DNA of 48,563 nucleotides from Marmoricola sp. (GCA_025964795.1 JAOPYC010000105.1:1-48563), one strand, 5' to 3'; shown: positions 33,034 to 43,644, numbered from the stretch's first letter. Numbers and translations are program-made. The notes: generated by a model not told the origin, from the sequence alone.

Positions 33034-33106
33034 TGAAACTGCCACTTCCCCCGCATGGCAACGCGGGGGAAGTGATGGTTTCACTGGGGACCCAGTGAAA
33101 CCGCCA
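33034..33106. repeat. Intergenic palindromic repeat family 1, copy C
   Basis: Two perfect hairpins in tandem: CACTTCCCCCGC/GCGGGGGAAGTG (33043-33054, 33063-33074; 8-base loop ATGGCAAC) and GGTTTCACTGGG/CCCAGTGAAACC (33077-33088, 33091-33102; 2-base centre). Preceded by TGAAACTGC and followed by GCCAC as in copy A. It sits between the mdh stop and the nucleoside-hydrolase start on the minus strand, so it may end mdh transcription. Confidence 0.8.
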
Positions 33107-33112
33107 CCAGCC

Positions 33113-34102
33113 TCAGATCAGCCCGAGCCCCGTGACCGCGTCCCGCTCCTCGGCGAGCTCCTTGGTGGAGGCGTCGATCTTGGTGCGGGAGAAGTCGTTG
33201 ATCTCCAGGCCCTGGACGATCTCCCAGTTGCCGTCCTTGGTGGTGACGGGGAAGGAGGAGATCAGGCCCTCGGGGACGCCATAGGAGCCGTCCGAGCGCA
33301 CCGCCATCGAGACCCAGTCGCCCTCGGCGGAGCCGGTCAGCCAGTCGCGGGCGGCGTCGATGGTCGCGGAGGCGGCCGAGGCGGCCGAGGAGGAGCCCCG
33401 GGCCTCGATGATCGCGGCGCCGCGCTTGGCGACGGTCGGGATGAAGTCGTTCTCCAGCCAGCCCTGGTCGTCCACGGTCTCGGCGGCGTTCTTGCCGGAG
33501 ATCTCGGCGTGGAAGATGTCGGGGTACTGCGTCGCCGAGTGGTTGCCCCAGATCGTCATCTTCTTGATCTCGGTCACCGAGGCGCCGGTCTTCGCGGCCA
33601 GCTGCGAGATGGCGCGGTTGTGGTCGAGGCGGGTCAGCGCGGTGAACCGCTCCGGGGCGATGTCGGGGGCGTTGGTCATCGCGATCAGCGCGTTGGTGTT
33701 GGCCGGGTTGCCGGTCACGCCGATGCGGATGTCGTCGGCGGCCACCTCGTTGAGGGCCTTGCCCTGCGCGGTGAAGATGGCGCCGTTGGCCTCGAGGAGG
33801 TCCGCGCGCTCCATGCCGGGTCCGCGCGGGCGCGCGCCGACGAGCAGGGCTAGGTTGACGCCGTCGAAGACCTTGGTGGCGTCGGCGCCGATCTCCACGC
33901 CCGCCAGCGTGGGGAACGCGCAGTCGTCGAGCTCCATGACGACGCCCTCGAGCGACTTCAGGGCGGGCTCGATCTCGAGCAGGCGCAGCTCGATCGGCTG
34001 GTCCGGCCCGAGCAGCGAGCCGCTCGCCAGACGGAAGAGCAGGCTGTAGCCGATCTGGCCGGCGGCGCCGGTGACGGCGACCTTGAGGGGTGCGTTGGAC
34101 AC
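33113..34102 (-). CDS. mdh: Malate dehydrogenase
   Basis: NAD-dependent TCA-cycle enzyme interconverting malate and oxaloacetate. The 329-residue protein shows the Rossmann motif [12 protein letters not shown] (about residues 11-22), substrate-binding [32 protein letters not shown] with the active-site aspartate and [11 protein letters not shown] with the catalytic histidine. This is the cytosolic-type (group 2) malate dehydrogenase common in Actinobacteria. GTG at 34102 follows AGGAG (34108-34112 on the opposite strand). It is divergent from icd; the 235-bp gap should hold both promoters. Repeat copy C begins seven bases after its stop. Confidence 0.96.
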   Translation of the reverse strand: MSNAPLKVAVTGAAGQIGYSLLFRLASGSLLGPDQPIELRLLEIEPALKSLEGVVMELDDCAFPTLAGVEIGADATKVFDGVNLALLVGARPRGPGMERADLLEANGAIFTAQGKALNEVAADDIRIGVTGNPANTNALIAMTNAPDIAPERFTALTRLDHNRAISQLAAKTGASVTEIKKMTIWGNHSATQYPDIFHAEISGKNAAETVDDQGWLENDFIPTVAKRGAAIIEARGSSSAASAASATIDAARDWLTGSAEGDWVSMAVRSDGSYGVPEGLISSFPVTTKDGNWEIVQGLEINDFSRTKIDASTKELAEERDAVTGLGLI

Positions 34103-34289
34103 GAGAGCTCCTGAGTACGTCGAGACGGACGTCCCGACGCTAGCAGCGCTTTCACTCAGGCGGAACGCGTACCCCGATCCGCGGAACCATCCGGGACAGC
34201 AGCTCCGCTGCCGCGTCGTTGCGGCGCGGTTGTGCCTGCGTCCGCACGCTGGGAGGCTGGCTGAGTGAGCCGCCCGAGCAGTGGTGCGG

Positions 34290-34307
34290 TATCTTGACGT
34301 GAAGATA
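34290..34307. promoter_or_regulatory. Inverted repeat TATCTT-N6-AAGATA upstream of icd
   Basis: TATCTT GACGTG AAGATA has perfect 6-bp arms and lies 31 bases before the icd GTG. TTGACG inside it also resembles a -35 hexamer. The shape is that of a dimeric regulator site; the regulator is not known from the sequence. Confidence 0.45.
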
Positions 34308-34337
34308 AATCCCCGAGCAGACGCCCAGGAGTCACCC

Positions 34338-36572
<2,235 letters not shown>

Positions 36573-36594
36573 GACGCACTCCACAGCAACTGCC

Positions 36595-36622
36595 GACGCC
36601 GCCCGGGAATCCGGGCGGCGTC
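36595..36622 (+). terminator. Rho-independent-type terminator of icd
   Basis: GACGCCGCCCGG, loop GAAT, CCGGGCGGCGTC: perfect 12-bp stem 23 bases after the icd stop, followed by a T-containing stretch AGCTTGTTGGG. It also precedes the MFS start at 36640 closely, insulating it from icd. Confidence 0.85.
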
Positions 36623-36639
36623 AGCTTGTTGGGTCTGGG

Positions 36640-37908
36640 GTGAGTGCGACCACCGAAGAGATGACCGACGCCACGGGCACCGTCCTGACCGGGCGCGCCC
36701 GCCGGCTGGAGTCGGCGCGCCGCGGGTCGCCGCTGCAGATCGGCTTCGCGCTGCTCGCGCTGGCCACGGGTGGGTTCGCCATCGGCACCACCGAGTTCGT
36801 CTCGATGGGCCTGCTGCCGCAGCTCGCCGCCGGTGTCGGGGTCTCGATCCCGGCGGCCGGCCACGCCATCTCGGCGTACGCCATCGGGGTGGTGGTGGGC
36901 GCCCCGCTCATCGCCGTCTTCGGCACCCGGCTGCCGCGTCGCGAGCTGCTGGCCGGGCTGATGCTCGTGTTCCTGGTCGGCAACGCGCTGACCGCGGTCT
37001 CGGTGAACTACGCGACCCTGATCGGCGCCCGGTTCCTGACCGGGCTGCCGCACGGTGCCTACTTCGGGGTGGCGGCGCTGGTGGCGGCCGACCTCGTGCC
37101 GCCGGAGCGTCGCGGTCGCGCGGTCAGCCGGGTCCTGCTCGGCCTCGGGGTCTCGAACGTCGTCGGCGTGCCCGCCGCCACCTGGCTCGGGCAGAACTTC
37201 GGCTGGCGCTCGGCGTACTGGCTGGTGGCGGTGCTCGCCATGGTGACGGTGCTGATGGTCGCCTGGCTGGTCCCGCACGTCGCCGCCAACCGCGCCGCCA
37301 CCGGGCGCAACGAGCTGCGCGCCTTCAAGAACCCGCAGGTCCTGCTGACCCTGCTCGCCGGGGCGATCGGCTTCGGCGGCATGTTCGCGATGTACACCTA
37401 CATCGCGCCCACGGTGACCGACGTCGCCGGGCTCTCCGAGGGCCGGGTGCCGCTCTACCTGCTGGCCTTCGGCCTCGGCATGGTGTTCGGCACCCCGCTG
37501 GCCGGTCGCCTCGTCGACTGGTCGGTGCTGCGCACCACCCTGATCGGCTCGGTCCTGATGGGCGCCCTGCTCGTGGTGTTCACCTTCACCTCCCAATTCT
37601 TCATCGCCGGCCTGGTCACCTGCTTCGTGTTCGCCACGATCACCTCACTGCTGACGATCGGCCTGCAGATGCGGCTGATGCAGGTCGCCGGTGACGCCCA
37701 GACCATCGGCGCCGCCATGAACCACGCGTCCCTCAACCTGGCCAACGCCCTCGGGGCCTGGCTCGGCGGCGTCGTCGTCGCGGCGGGCTACGGCTACACC
37801 GCCACCAGCTGGGTCGGCGCCGGCCTCTCGGTGATCGGCTTCGCAGTCCTGCTGTTCTCGGCGCTGCTGCAGCACAAGACCAACACGAACCAGTTCCAAC
37901 CTCGCTGA
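36640..37908 (+). CDS. MFS transporter (DHA1/AraJ-type exporter)
   Basis: A 422-residue inner-membrane protein with twelve predicted helices in two halves. The first helix block TGGFAIGTTEFVSMGLLPQLAA is the motif of AraJ/Cmr-type drug:H+ antiporters, and FLTGLPHGAYFGVAAL follows in helix 4; RFLTG and the basic loop FGTRLPRRE match MFS motif A. The substrate is unknown (drugs, sugars or arabinose analogues are known for relatives). The GTG at 36640 lies 17 bases after the icd terminator; an ATG at 36661 behind GAAGAG is an alternative start. Its TGA (37906-37908) is supplied by a family 2 repeat, and it converges with the SDR gene 19 bases away. Confidence 0.85.
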   Translation: MSATTEEMTDATGTVLTGRARRLESARRGSPLQIGFALLALATGGFAIGTTEFVSMGLLPQLAAGVGVSIPAAGHAISAYAIGVVVGAPLIAVFGTRLPRRELLAGLMLVFLVGNALTAVSVNYATLIGARFLTGLPHGAYFGVAALVAADLVPPERRGRAVSRVLLGLGVSNVVGVPAATWLGQNFGWRSAYWLVAVLAMVTVLMVAWLVPHVAANRAATGRNELRAFKNPQVLLTLLAGAIGFGGMFAMYTYIAPTVTDVAGLSEGRVPLYLLAFGLGMVFGTPLAGRLVDWSVLRTTLIGSVLMGALLVVFTFTSQFFIAGLVTCFVFATITSLLTIGLQMRLMQVAGDAQTIGAAMNHASLNLANALGAWLGGVVVAAGYGYTATSWVGAGLSVIGFAVLLFSALLQHKTNTNQFQPR

Positions 37909-37926
37909 TGCGACGCCTCAGCGGGT
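37903..37926. repeat. Intergenic palindromic repeat family 2, short copy
   Basis: CGCTGA then ATGCGACGCCTCAGCGGGT, where the last 19 bases are identical to 42458-42476. Compared with the full copy at 42429 the left arm is missing except for CGCTGA, so this is a deleted or half-size version. CGCTGA/TCAGCG still form a short stem. It contains the TGA stop of the MFS gene and lies one base before the SDR stop. Confidence 0.7.
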
Positions 37927-37927
37927 C

Positions 37928-38713
37928 TCAGAGGGTGGTGACCAGGCCGCCGTCGATGCGTACGTCGGTGCCGGTGGTGTTGCCCGAGCGGGGGCTGGCG
38001 AGGAAGACGACGAGGTCGGCGACCTCGTCAGGGTGGGTGAACCGACCCGTGACGCTCTCCTTCGCCACGCTGGCCGCCACGGCAGCGGGGTCTCCGCCAC
38101 CGGCCGCGGCCACGGTCTGCGCGACGCCCGCGTCGCCGAACCAGAGGTCGGTCGCGATGGGGCCGGGGCTGACGGTGTTGACGCGGACCCCGCTGGGGCC
38201 GACCTCCTTGGACAGCGACTTGCAGAAGTTGGCCAGCGCCGCCTTCGCCGCGCCGTAGTCGATCACGCCGGGGTCCGGCAGCGCGGCGTTCACCGAGCTG
38301 GTCGTCACGATGCACCCGCGCCCGGCGGCCAGCATCAGCGGCAGCACCCCACGCGTCACGCGTACGGCGGGCAGCAGGTTGATCATCAGCGAGCCGATCC
38401 ACTGCTCGTCCGTGACCGAGACGAAGCCACCCGTCCGCGGGCTGACCGCGCCGACGTTGTTGACAAGGACGTCGACCCGGCCGCGGGCCAGGGCCCGGTC
38501 CACCAGGGCGGTCGCCCCCTCGGCGGTGGACAGGTCGACCGCGACCACCTCCACCGAGCCGGCCGCCGCGAGGGCGTCGAGCTCGGTCGAGGAGCTGCGC
38601 GCCCCGGCGATCACCACGGCTCCCTCGGCCACCAGCGCCTTCGTCACGGCCAGGCCGATGCCCTTGCTGGCCCCGGTGACGACGGCGACCTGGTCGTTCA
38701 GCAGCAGGTCCAT
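37928..38713 (-). CDS. Short-chain dehydrogenase/reductase (SDR)
   Basis: A 261-residue classical SDR. NAD(P)-binding TGASKGIG (residues 14-21), NNVGAV, the catalytic serine in VTTSSVNA, and tyrosine/lysine in DYGAAKAALANF are all present, and the tail SGNTTGTDVRIDGGLVTTL is typical. It oxidises or reduces an alcohol/carbonyl; the substrate is unknown. The ATG at 38713 overlaps the stop of the upstream alpha/beta hydrolase by one base (TGATG), so the two are co-translated and may act on one substrate. The cluster begins with an LAL-type LuxR regulator. It converges with the MFS gene. Confidence 0.9.
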   Translation of the reverse strand: MDLLLNDQVAVVTGASKGIGLAVTKALVAEGAVVIAGARSSSTELDALAAAGSVEVVAVDLSTAEGATALVDRALARGRVDVLVNNVGAVSPRTGGFVSVTDEQWIGSLMINLLPAVRVTRGVLPLMLAAGRGCIVTTSSVNAALPDPGVIDYGAAKAALANFCKSLSKEVGPSGVRVNTVSPGPIATDLWFGDAGVAQTVAAAGGGDPAAVAASVAKESVTGRFTHPDEVADLVVFLASPRSGNTTGTDVRIDGGLVTTL

Positions 38714-39525
38714 CAGGCGTCGTGCTGGCTGAGCCAGGTCAGCGTGTAGTCGGCGATCTCGCGCCAGCCGTGGTCGACGGCCAGCGAGTGCCCGCGGCCG
38801 GGGAACTGCTTGAGGTCGGTGGCGGCGGTGGAGTCGCCGTACAGCTTGAAGGTGGCGCGGGTGACCACGTCGGGGACCGTGTGGTCCTCCTGGCCGGAGA
38901 TCAGCAGCAGCGGTCCCCGGTTGGTGCGGGCGGTGTCGATCTTGGCGGCGGAGTTCTTGGAGAAGTTCGCGCCGGCCGCCTCGAACAGCGGCCGTCCGGG
39001 CGAGGGGATGGTGGTCCGCTCGTACAGCTGGTCGGACTCCTCGGCCGGGATCGCGTTGCCGAAGCCGTAGCGGAACTGCTTGGCGGTCAGCGAGACCGAC
39101 TTCTTCTTGTTGCCGGGGTTCCCGAGGACGGGGAAGCCGGAGCGCAGCTGGGCGAACGGCAGCGGCTTGACGCCCTTGATCTGGGCGGGGTCGATGGCCA
39201 CCGCCGCCCGGCCGATGCCCTGGCCCAGCAGCTTCTGGGCGATCAGGCCGCCGAAGGAGTGGCCGATGATGACCGGCGCCTGGTCGATCTCGTCGATGAT
39301 GGCGGCGTAGTGCGCGGTCACGTCGTCGATGCCGACCCCGGCCACGGCGCCCGGGTTCGCGCGGGCCTCGGCAACGGTGTCGGCCTCGTGCGGCCAGCCC
39401 GGGGCGACGGGGGCATAACCCCTGCTCCGGAACAGCTCGAGCCACGGGGCCCAGCTGGACGCGTGCTGCCAGAGGCCGTGGATGAAGACGACGGGGGTGC
39501 CGGGGCCGGACGGTGCTGTGCTCAT
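38713..39525 (-). CDS. Alpha/beta hydrolase, chloroperoxidase/esterase-like
   Basis: A 270-residue serine hydrolase with HGLWQHASSW (oxyanion region), the nucleophile elbow GHSFGGLIAQKLL (serine about residue 94), LLISGQEDHTVP with a probable acid and FPGRGHSLAVDHGW with the histidine. No signal peptide is seen. The substrate is unknown; family members are esterases and lactonases. CTCGAGGAG precedes the ATG and lies inside a stable hairpin (39534-39571), so its translation may be controlled. It overlaps the downstream SDR and follows the LAL regulator gene by 84 bases on the same strand. Confidence 0.88.
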   Translation of the reverse strand: MSTAPSGPGTPVVFIHGLWQHASSWAPWLELFRSRGYAPVAPGWPHEADTVAEARANPGAVAGVGIDDVTAHYAAIIDEIDQAPVIIGHSFGGLIAQKLLGQGIGRAAVAIDPAQIKGVKPLPFAQLRSGFPVLGNPGNKKKSVSLTAKQFRYGFGNAIPAEESDQLYERTTIPSPGRPLFEAAGANFSKNSAAKIDTARTNRGPLLLISGQEDHTVPDVVTRATFKLYGDSTAATDLKQFPGRGHSLAVDHGWREIADYTLTWLSQHDA

Positions 39526-39533
39526 CGGGTTCT

Positions 39534-39571
39534 CCTCGAGTTGTCCCGGCGCGGTGCCGGGGGACTCGAGG
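39534..39571 (-). promoter_or_regulatory. Hairpin covering the hydrolase ribosome site
   Basis: On the minus strand CCTCGAGT pairs with ACTCGAGG, and inside it CCCGGC pairs with GCCGGG (39545-39550 with 39556-39561). The 3' arm contains the CTCGAGG of the CTCGAGGAG Shine-Dalgarno sequence before the ATG at 39525. It is therefore either a translation-controlling hairpin or a partial terminator after the LuxR gene. Confidence 0.6.
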
Positions 39572-39609
39572 CTCGCGCGTCTCGATCCGGACAGGATCAG
39601 GCATCTGAC

Positions 39610-42360
39610 CTAGGGTGCGGCAACGTTTTCAGCGAGTACGTCGCGCAGGGCCGTCCGCGAGGTGATCCCGAGCTTGGGGAACACCCGGTAGAGGTGGACG
39701 CCGACGGTCTTGGGCGACAGCGACAGCTTGACCGCGATCTGCTTGTTGGTCAGTCCGGTGGCGGCGAGCTCGGCGACGACCCGCTCCTGCGCGGTCAACG
39801 CGGCGAGGCGGTCCTCGGGCCGCAGCCGGGTCACGCCGGTGGTGGCCAGCTCGTCCCGGGTCCGGGTCAGCCAGCTGTGGGCGCCGATGCGCTCGAACCC
39901 CTCGGCCGCCGCGGCGAACACGGTGCGGGCGTCGCCGACCCGGCGGTTCCGGCGCAGCCACATCCCGTGGGCCAGCGCGATCCGGGCGTGCTCGAAGGGC
40001 AGCTCCCGGGCGGCGGGGTGGTCCAGCGCGGCGACGAACAGCCCCTGGGCTCCGGGTCCCTCGGCCAGCAGGGCCCGAGCGCCGGCCACGCTCAGGGACA
40101 GTCGGGGGGACAGGTCGGCGAGCCCCAGTGCGACGGCGGCGTCCAGGTGCCGCCGGCCCTCCTCTGCCCGTCCGGTGTGCGCGGCCGCGTCCACCAGGTC
40201 CAGCAGCGTGAGCAGCGCCCGTGGGTTGCCCGGTGCGAAGGTGCCGGCGGTGGTGATCCTCGTCGCGTAGGTCCACGCCCGCTCGTAGTCACCGGCGCTC
40301 AGGGCCAGGCACAGCCCGACCATGTCGGCGTTCTGGGTGAGGTGGCCGATCCCGCGCGGCCGGGCCCAGGCGTCGGTCGTCCGCTGCAGCTCGAGTGCTC
40401 GTTCGGCATTGCCCCGCTGAGCGGCGATGATCCCCAGGGTGTTGCGGAGCTGGTGCCCGAACAGGTGGTTGCCGTGCTCGATGCACATCGCCAGTCCGCG
40501 CTCGCCGGTGCGCTCGGCGCGGTCCCAGGCGCCCTGCGACAGGTCGTCCAGCATGGTGAGATGCAGCATCGTGATCATCGGGGTGATCGCCCCGGTGTCC
40601 CGCTCCTGCTCGATCATCCGGCCCAGGAACGGCCGGTAGTCGGCCAGGCTGTCGGCGTAGTAGGCGCACACCGCCAGACGCATCGCGTCCCACGGCGCGC
40701 CCTCGGCCAGGTCGGCGAACGCGGTCGCCAGCCGCTGGGGCAGTTCCCGCCCCCGGCGTACGACGTCGCCCCACGCGTCGCGGTAGAGGTGCGTGATCGC
40801 GCTGAGCCGGGCGGAGTGCTCGTCGACCACGGCGTCGCTGGTGCGCCAGACCTCCTCGTCGGCGGCGAACTGAGCCAGCACCAGCAGCAGCTGGACCAAC
40901 CGGTCGAGCGTGCGGTCCTCCAGGTCCCGGTGGTGCACGGCGATGGTGGCTGCTACCCGGCGGTGGGTGCCCAGGACGTCTCCCTGGAGGTAGAGCATCA
41001 GGTACCCGGTGCTCAGCACGCTGGCGGGGGCGTCGGCCGCCCCGACGGACAGCGCAGCGTCGTCGAGCAGGGCGCTCGACTCCGCCAGGTCGCCGGTCTG
41101 GCCGGCCAGGAACGACGCCTCCCCGAGACGCCGGCCCCGTTGAGCCGCGCTCTCGCTCAGCTCGGCCGCGCGAGTGAGCCAGAACACCGCGGCCCCGGCG
41201 CCACCCCGGCGGACGGCCGAGGCGGCCGCGGCCTCCAGCAGCGAGGCGACGGTCTCGTCCGGGTCCACGACGGCTGCCGCCAGGTGCTCGGCGCGGCGCT
41301 CGAGGCTCCCGACGTGGTGCTCGGCCAGCCGGCGGTGCGCGTCGCGCCGGGCGTTGGGCGTCGCCATCTGCACCACCGCCGACCGGACCAGCGGGTGACG
41401 GAAGGTGACGTCGTCGGTGCGGGCGTCGACGTCGATCAGCCCTGAGGTCCGAGCCGCCGAGATGTGCCGCAGCCGGTAGGCGCCTCCGGAGCGACCCGGC
41501 CGCAGCCCGTCCAGCGCCCCGAGCAGCAGCTCGGCGCGCTCCTCGGGCGGCATCGCCACGATGCGGGCGGCGTAGAGCTGCTCGAGCCGTCGGTTCAGCG
41601 GCAGCGTCGCGCTCGCGCGCAGGTAGGCGTTGTCGACGCCCTCCGCGTCCAGGCAGCGGGGCAGCTCGTCGAGCGCCAGCGGATTGCCGCGCGCGTGGTC
41701 GAGGACGAGCCGCCGGCGCGCGCCCGCGAGCTCCGGGTACCGCCCGGCCAGCACGCGGTCGGCGTCCGCGGGGGCTAGCGGCTCCAGCGTCCGCTCCGGG
41801 AGGCCGCCGGCGTCGAACGCCGACCCGTCGCCCTCCCGGACCGTGACGACCAGCGACGCCGGCAGGTCGCCCCCCAGCCGGCGGGCGACGAAGAGGCAGA
41901 TCTGGATGCTCGGGGCGTCGAACCACTGGCCGTCGTCGACGGCCAGCACGAGGTGCTGGTCGGTGGAGGCGAGGGCGAGCAGGTCGAGCGCCGCGGTGCC
42001 CAGGGCCATCACCGTCGGCGGGCTGTTCGTACGCCGGCGGCCGAACGCGATCTCGAGGCTCTCGCGCGGCTCCGCGGAGAGCTCGGCCGACCGGGACAGG
42101 AACGGGTGCAGCAGCTGGTGCAGCCCGGCGTACGCGATCGCGCTCTCGGTCTCGACCCCGGAGACCGCGACCACACGCGAACCCCGCTCGCGGGCGCGGT
42201 CACACGCGTCGTCCAGCAGGGCGCTCTTGCCGACTCCGGGCTCACCGCGTACGACGATGCAGGAGCGGGCGCCCTCGCTGAGCAGCCCGTCGAGCACCGC
42301 TCGCTCGGTGTCGCGACCGACCAGGGGGTGTGGCCGCCGGACTTCCTCGGCTGCGCTCAT
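39610..42360 (-). CDS. LuxR-family ATP-binding regulator (LAL type)
   Basis: A 916-residue transcription regulator. The N-terminal NTPase has Walker A GEPGVGKS (about 39-46) and a Walker B-like LVLAVDDGQWFDAPS, followed by a long helical, TPR-like sensor region (about 230-840) and a C-terminal LuxR helix-turn-helix (LTAQERVVAELAATGLTNKQ, then VKLSLSPKTVGVHLYRVFPK). LALs bind an effector, often a sugar or secondary-metabolite precursor, and activate neighbouring genes. Its probable targets are the hydrolase and SDR directly downstream. ATG at 42360 was chosen because MSAAEEVRRPHPLVGRDTE fits the family start. A family 2 repeat lies upstream. Confidence 0.9.
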   Translation of the reverse strand: MSAAEEVRRPHPLVGRDTERAVLDGLLSEGARSCIVVRGEPGVGKSALLDDACDRARERGSRVVAVSGVETESAIAYAGLHQLLHPFLSRSAELSAEPRESLEIAFGRRRTNSPPTVMALGTAALDLLALASTDQHLVLAVDDGQWFDAPSIQICLFVARRLGGDLPASLVVTVREGDGSAFDAGGLPERTLEPLAPADADRVLAGRYPELAGARRRLVLDHARGNPLALDELPRCLDAEGVDNAYLRASATLPLNRRLEQLYAARIVAMPPEERAELLLGALDGLRPGRSGGAYRLRHISAARTSGLIDVDARTDDVTFRHPLVRSAVVQMATPNARRDAHRRLAEHHVGSLERRAEHLAAAVVDPDETVASLLEAAAASAVRRGGAGAAVFWLTRAAELSESAAQRGRRLGEASFLAGQTGDLAESSALLDDAALSVGAADAPASVLSTGYLMLYLQGDVLGTHRRVAATIAVHHRDLEDRTLDRLVQLLLVLAQFAADEEVWRTSDAVVDEHSARLSAITHLYRDAWGDVVRRGRELPQRLATAFADLAEGAPWDAMRLAVCAYYADSLADYRPFLGRMIEQERDTGAITPMITMLHLTMLDDLSQGAWDRAERTGERGLAMCIEHGNHLFGHQLRNTLGIIAAQRGNAERALELQRTTDAWARPRGIGHLTQNADMVGLCLALSAGDYERAWTYATRITTAGTFAPGNPRALLTLLDLVDAAAHTGRAEEGRRHLDAAVALGLADLSPRLSLSVAGARALLAEGPGAQGLFVAALDHPAARELPFEHARIALAHGMWLRRNRRVGDARTVFAAAAEGFERIGAHSWLTRTRDELATTGVTRLRPEDRLAALTAQERVVAELAATGLTNKQIAVKLSLSPKTVGVHLYRVFPKLGITSRTALRDVLAENVAAP

Positions 42361-42428
42361 GGGACCTCTCGCCAGGTCGCCGGGAACAGTGGACCTGAAC
42401 CTACACCGCCCCGACCCTCCCCACCCTC

Positions 42429-42504
42429 CCGCTGAGGCGTCGCATCTTGCGGCAAGATGCGACGCCTCAGCGGGTTCTGGGCCGCAAGATGCGACGCCTC
42501 AGCG
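42429..42504. repeat. Intergenic palindromic repeat family 2, full copy plus third arm
   Basis: Left arm begins CCGCTGAGGCGTCGCATC at 42429 and its 22-base reverse complement ends at 42473 after a single-base centre (42451). A further direct copy of the right arm, GCAAGATGCGACGCCTCAGC, lies at 42484-42503 and continues into G. Arms: 42429-42450, 42452-42473, 42484-42504. The third arm contains the TGA stop of the tandem-GNAT gene (42499-42501 on the plus strand as TCA). It lies between the LuxR gene's start and the GNAT gene's stop. Confidence 0.8.
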
Positions 42505-43644
42505 TGGTTTGTGGGGGTCGACCAGCTGGTCGTAGAGGACGGTGTCGACGAAGGTGCCGTCGGGGAGGAGCGTGCTGCGGTTCTCCAGGCCGATCCTGGT
42601 GAAGCCGGCGCGTTCGAGCAGGCGCTGCGAGGCGTCGTTGCCGACGGCCGCGTTGGCCGTCAGCCGGTGCAGGCCGAGACCGCCGTCCTCGAACGGGATC
42701 GCGCAGTGGCGTACGACGAGACGCACCGCCTCCGACGTGGTCCCGCGACCCCGCGACGAGGGGTGCGCCCAGTAGGCGAGGTCGGCCTCCCGCCGGTGGA
42801 CCACGCCGGTCAGCGACACCTGGCCGAGGTAGTCGTCGGTGACCGGGTCGGCGATCGCCCAGTGGACCGCCTGCCCGTCGGCGGCCTCCTCGAGGCGGGC
42901 GTCGACGAAGCCGGCGTTGCTCGCCATCGTGTGCGGCGCCGTCTCCCGGGCCCCCTGCAGCCAGCGCTGGGTGTCCGGGTCGCTGCGTGTCTCCACGATC
43001 CGCGGCAGGTCGGCCTCGCGCATCGTCCGGACCACCACGCGGTCGCCGACGATCCGGACGGACTCCAGCCACGGCGACCCCGGCGAGCGCACGTCGCCGC
43101 GCAGCAGCGTGCCCACCCAGACGTCGGCGAGCTCGCCCCGCTGCGGCAGCCAGCTCCGCATCGACCCCTCGACCGTGAACCCCAGTCGCCACGCCAGCCG
43201 GCGCGAGGCCCAGTTGCCACGACGAGCCGACCAGCTGACCGTCTGCAGGTCGCGCTCGGCGAAGCCCCAGTCGAGGAGCAGCCGGCAGGCGCGCTCCATC
43301 ACGCCGCGCCCCCGCACCCACGGGTGGGCGCCGTAGGCGATCTCCGCCCGGGCCTCGTCCTCGTTGCGCAGCGAGATCGAGCCGGCGAAGCGCGGGGTGC
43401 CCGTGTCGTCGCGGGCCTCGACCACGAAGCACCACTCGCGGTCGGTCTCCCAGCCCCCGGGGATGATGTGCCGCAGGTAGGTCTTCGCGTCGTCACGCGT
43501 GTAGGGGACCGGTATCCGCGTCCACCGCTGGCTCGCCGGGTCCTGGCACTGCTCGAAGGAGCCCTCGATGTCGTCGTCGGTGGGAGCGCGCAGCGTCACC
43601 ACTCCGTCGGTGAGCGTGGGGATGGTGCTGTGCAGGCCCGGCAT
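42499..43644 (-). CDS. Tandem-GNAT acetyltransferase (RimJ/RimL-like)
   Basis: A 381-residue protein of two GNAT domains in series. The first (about 1-170) reads [20 protein letters not shown], then [20 protein letters not shown], which is an acetyl-CoA-binding R/Q-x-x-G-x-G/A motif. The second (about 185-375) has [14 protein letters not shown] and [19 protein letters not shown]. Both sites keep the pyrophosphate loop (RGRG). Substrates could be ribosomal proteins or small molecules such as antibiotics; not determinable. ATG 43644 has a CACAAT box six bases upstream (leaderless). The TGA and part of the last codon lie in a family 2 repeat. Confidence 0.85.
   Translation of the reverse strand: MPGLHSTIPTLTDGVVTLRAPTDDDIEGSFEQCQDPASQRWTRIPVPYTRDDAKTYLRHIIPGGWETDREWCFVVEARDDTGTPRFAGSISLRNEDEARAEIAYGAHPWVRGRGVMERACRLLLDWGFAERDLQTVSWSARRGNWASRRLAWRLGFTVEGSMRSWLPQRGELADVWVGTLLRGDVRSPGSPWLESVRIVGDRVVVRTMREADLPRIVETRSDPDTQRWLQGARETAPHTMASNAGFVDARLEEAADGQAVHWAIADPVTDDYLGQVSLTGVVHRREADLAYWAHPSSRGRGTTSEAVRLVVRHCAIPFEDGGLGLHRLTANAAVGNDASQRLLERAGFTRIGLENRSTLLPDGTFVDTVLYDQLVDPHKPR

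Noticed and set aside
24091-33106. Insertion sequence or MITE mobilised by a transposase in the window
   Set aside because: No transposase, target-site duplication or terminal repeats bounding a gene were found. A MITE-like origin remains possible but is not supported by this window alone.
34103-34337. Possible tRNA or small RNA gene in the mdh/icd gap
   Set aside because: No cloverleaf, GTTCRA-type T-loop or terminator hairpin is visible; only promoter-scale signals were found.
38722-41445. 907-codon open frame on the plus strand
   Set aside because: It is antisense to the hydrolase and LuxR regulator, whose Walker A, helix-turn-helix and nucleophile motifs fix the coding strand.
42429-42504. 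Possible CRISPR array from repeated arms
   Set aside because: There are only three arms, in mixed orientation, without regular spacers and with no cas genes; the layout is a palindromic intergenic repeat.
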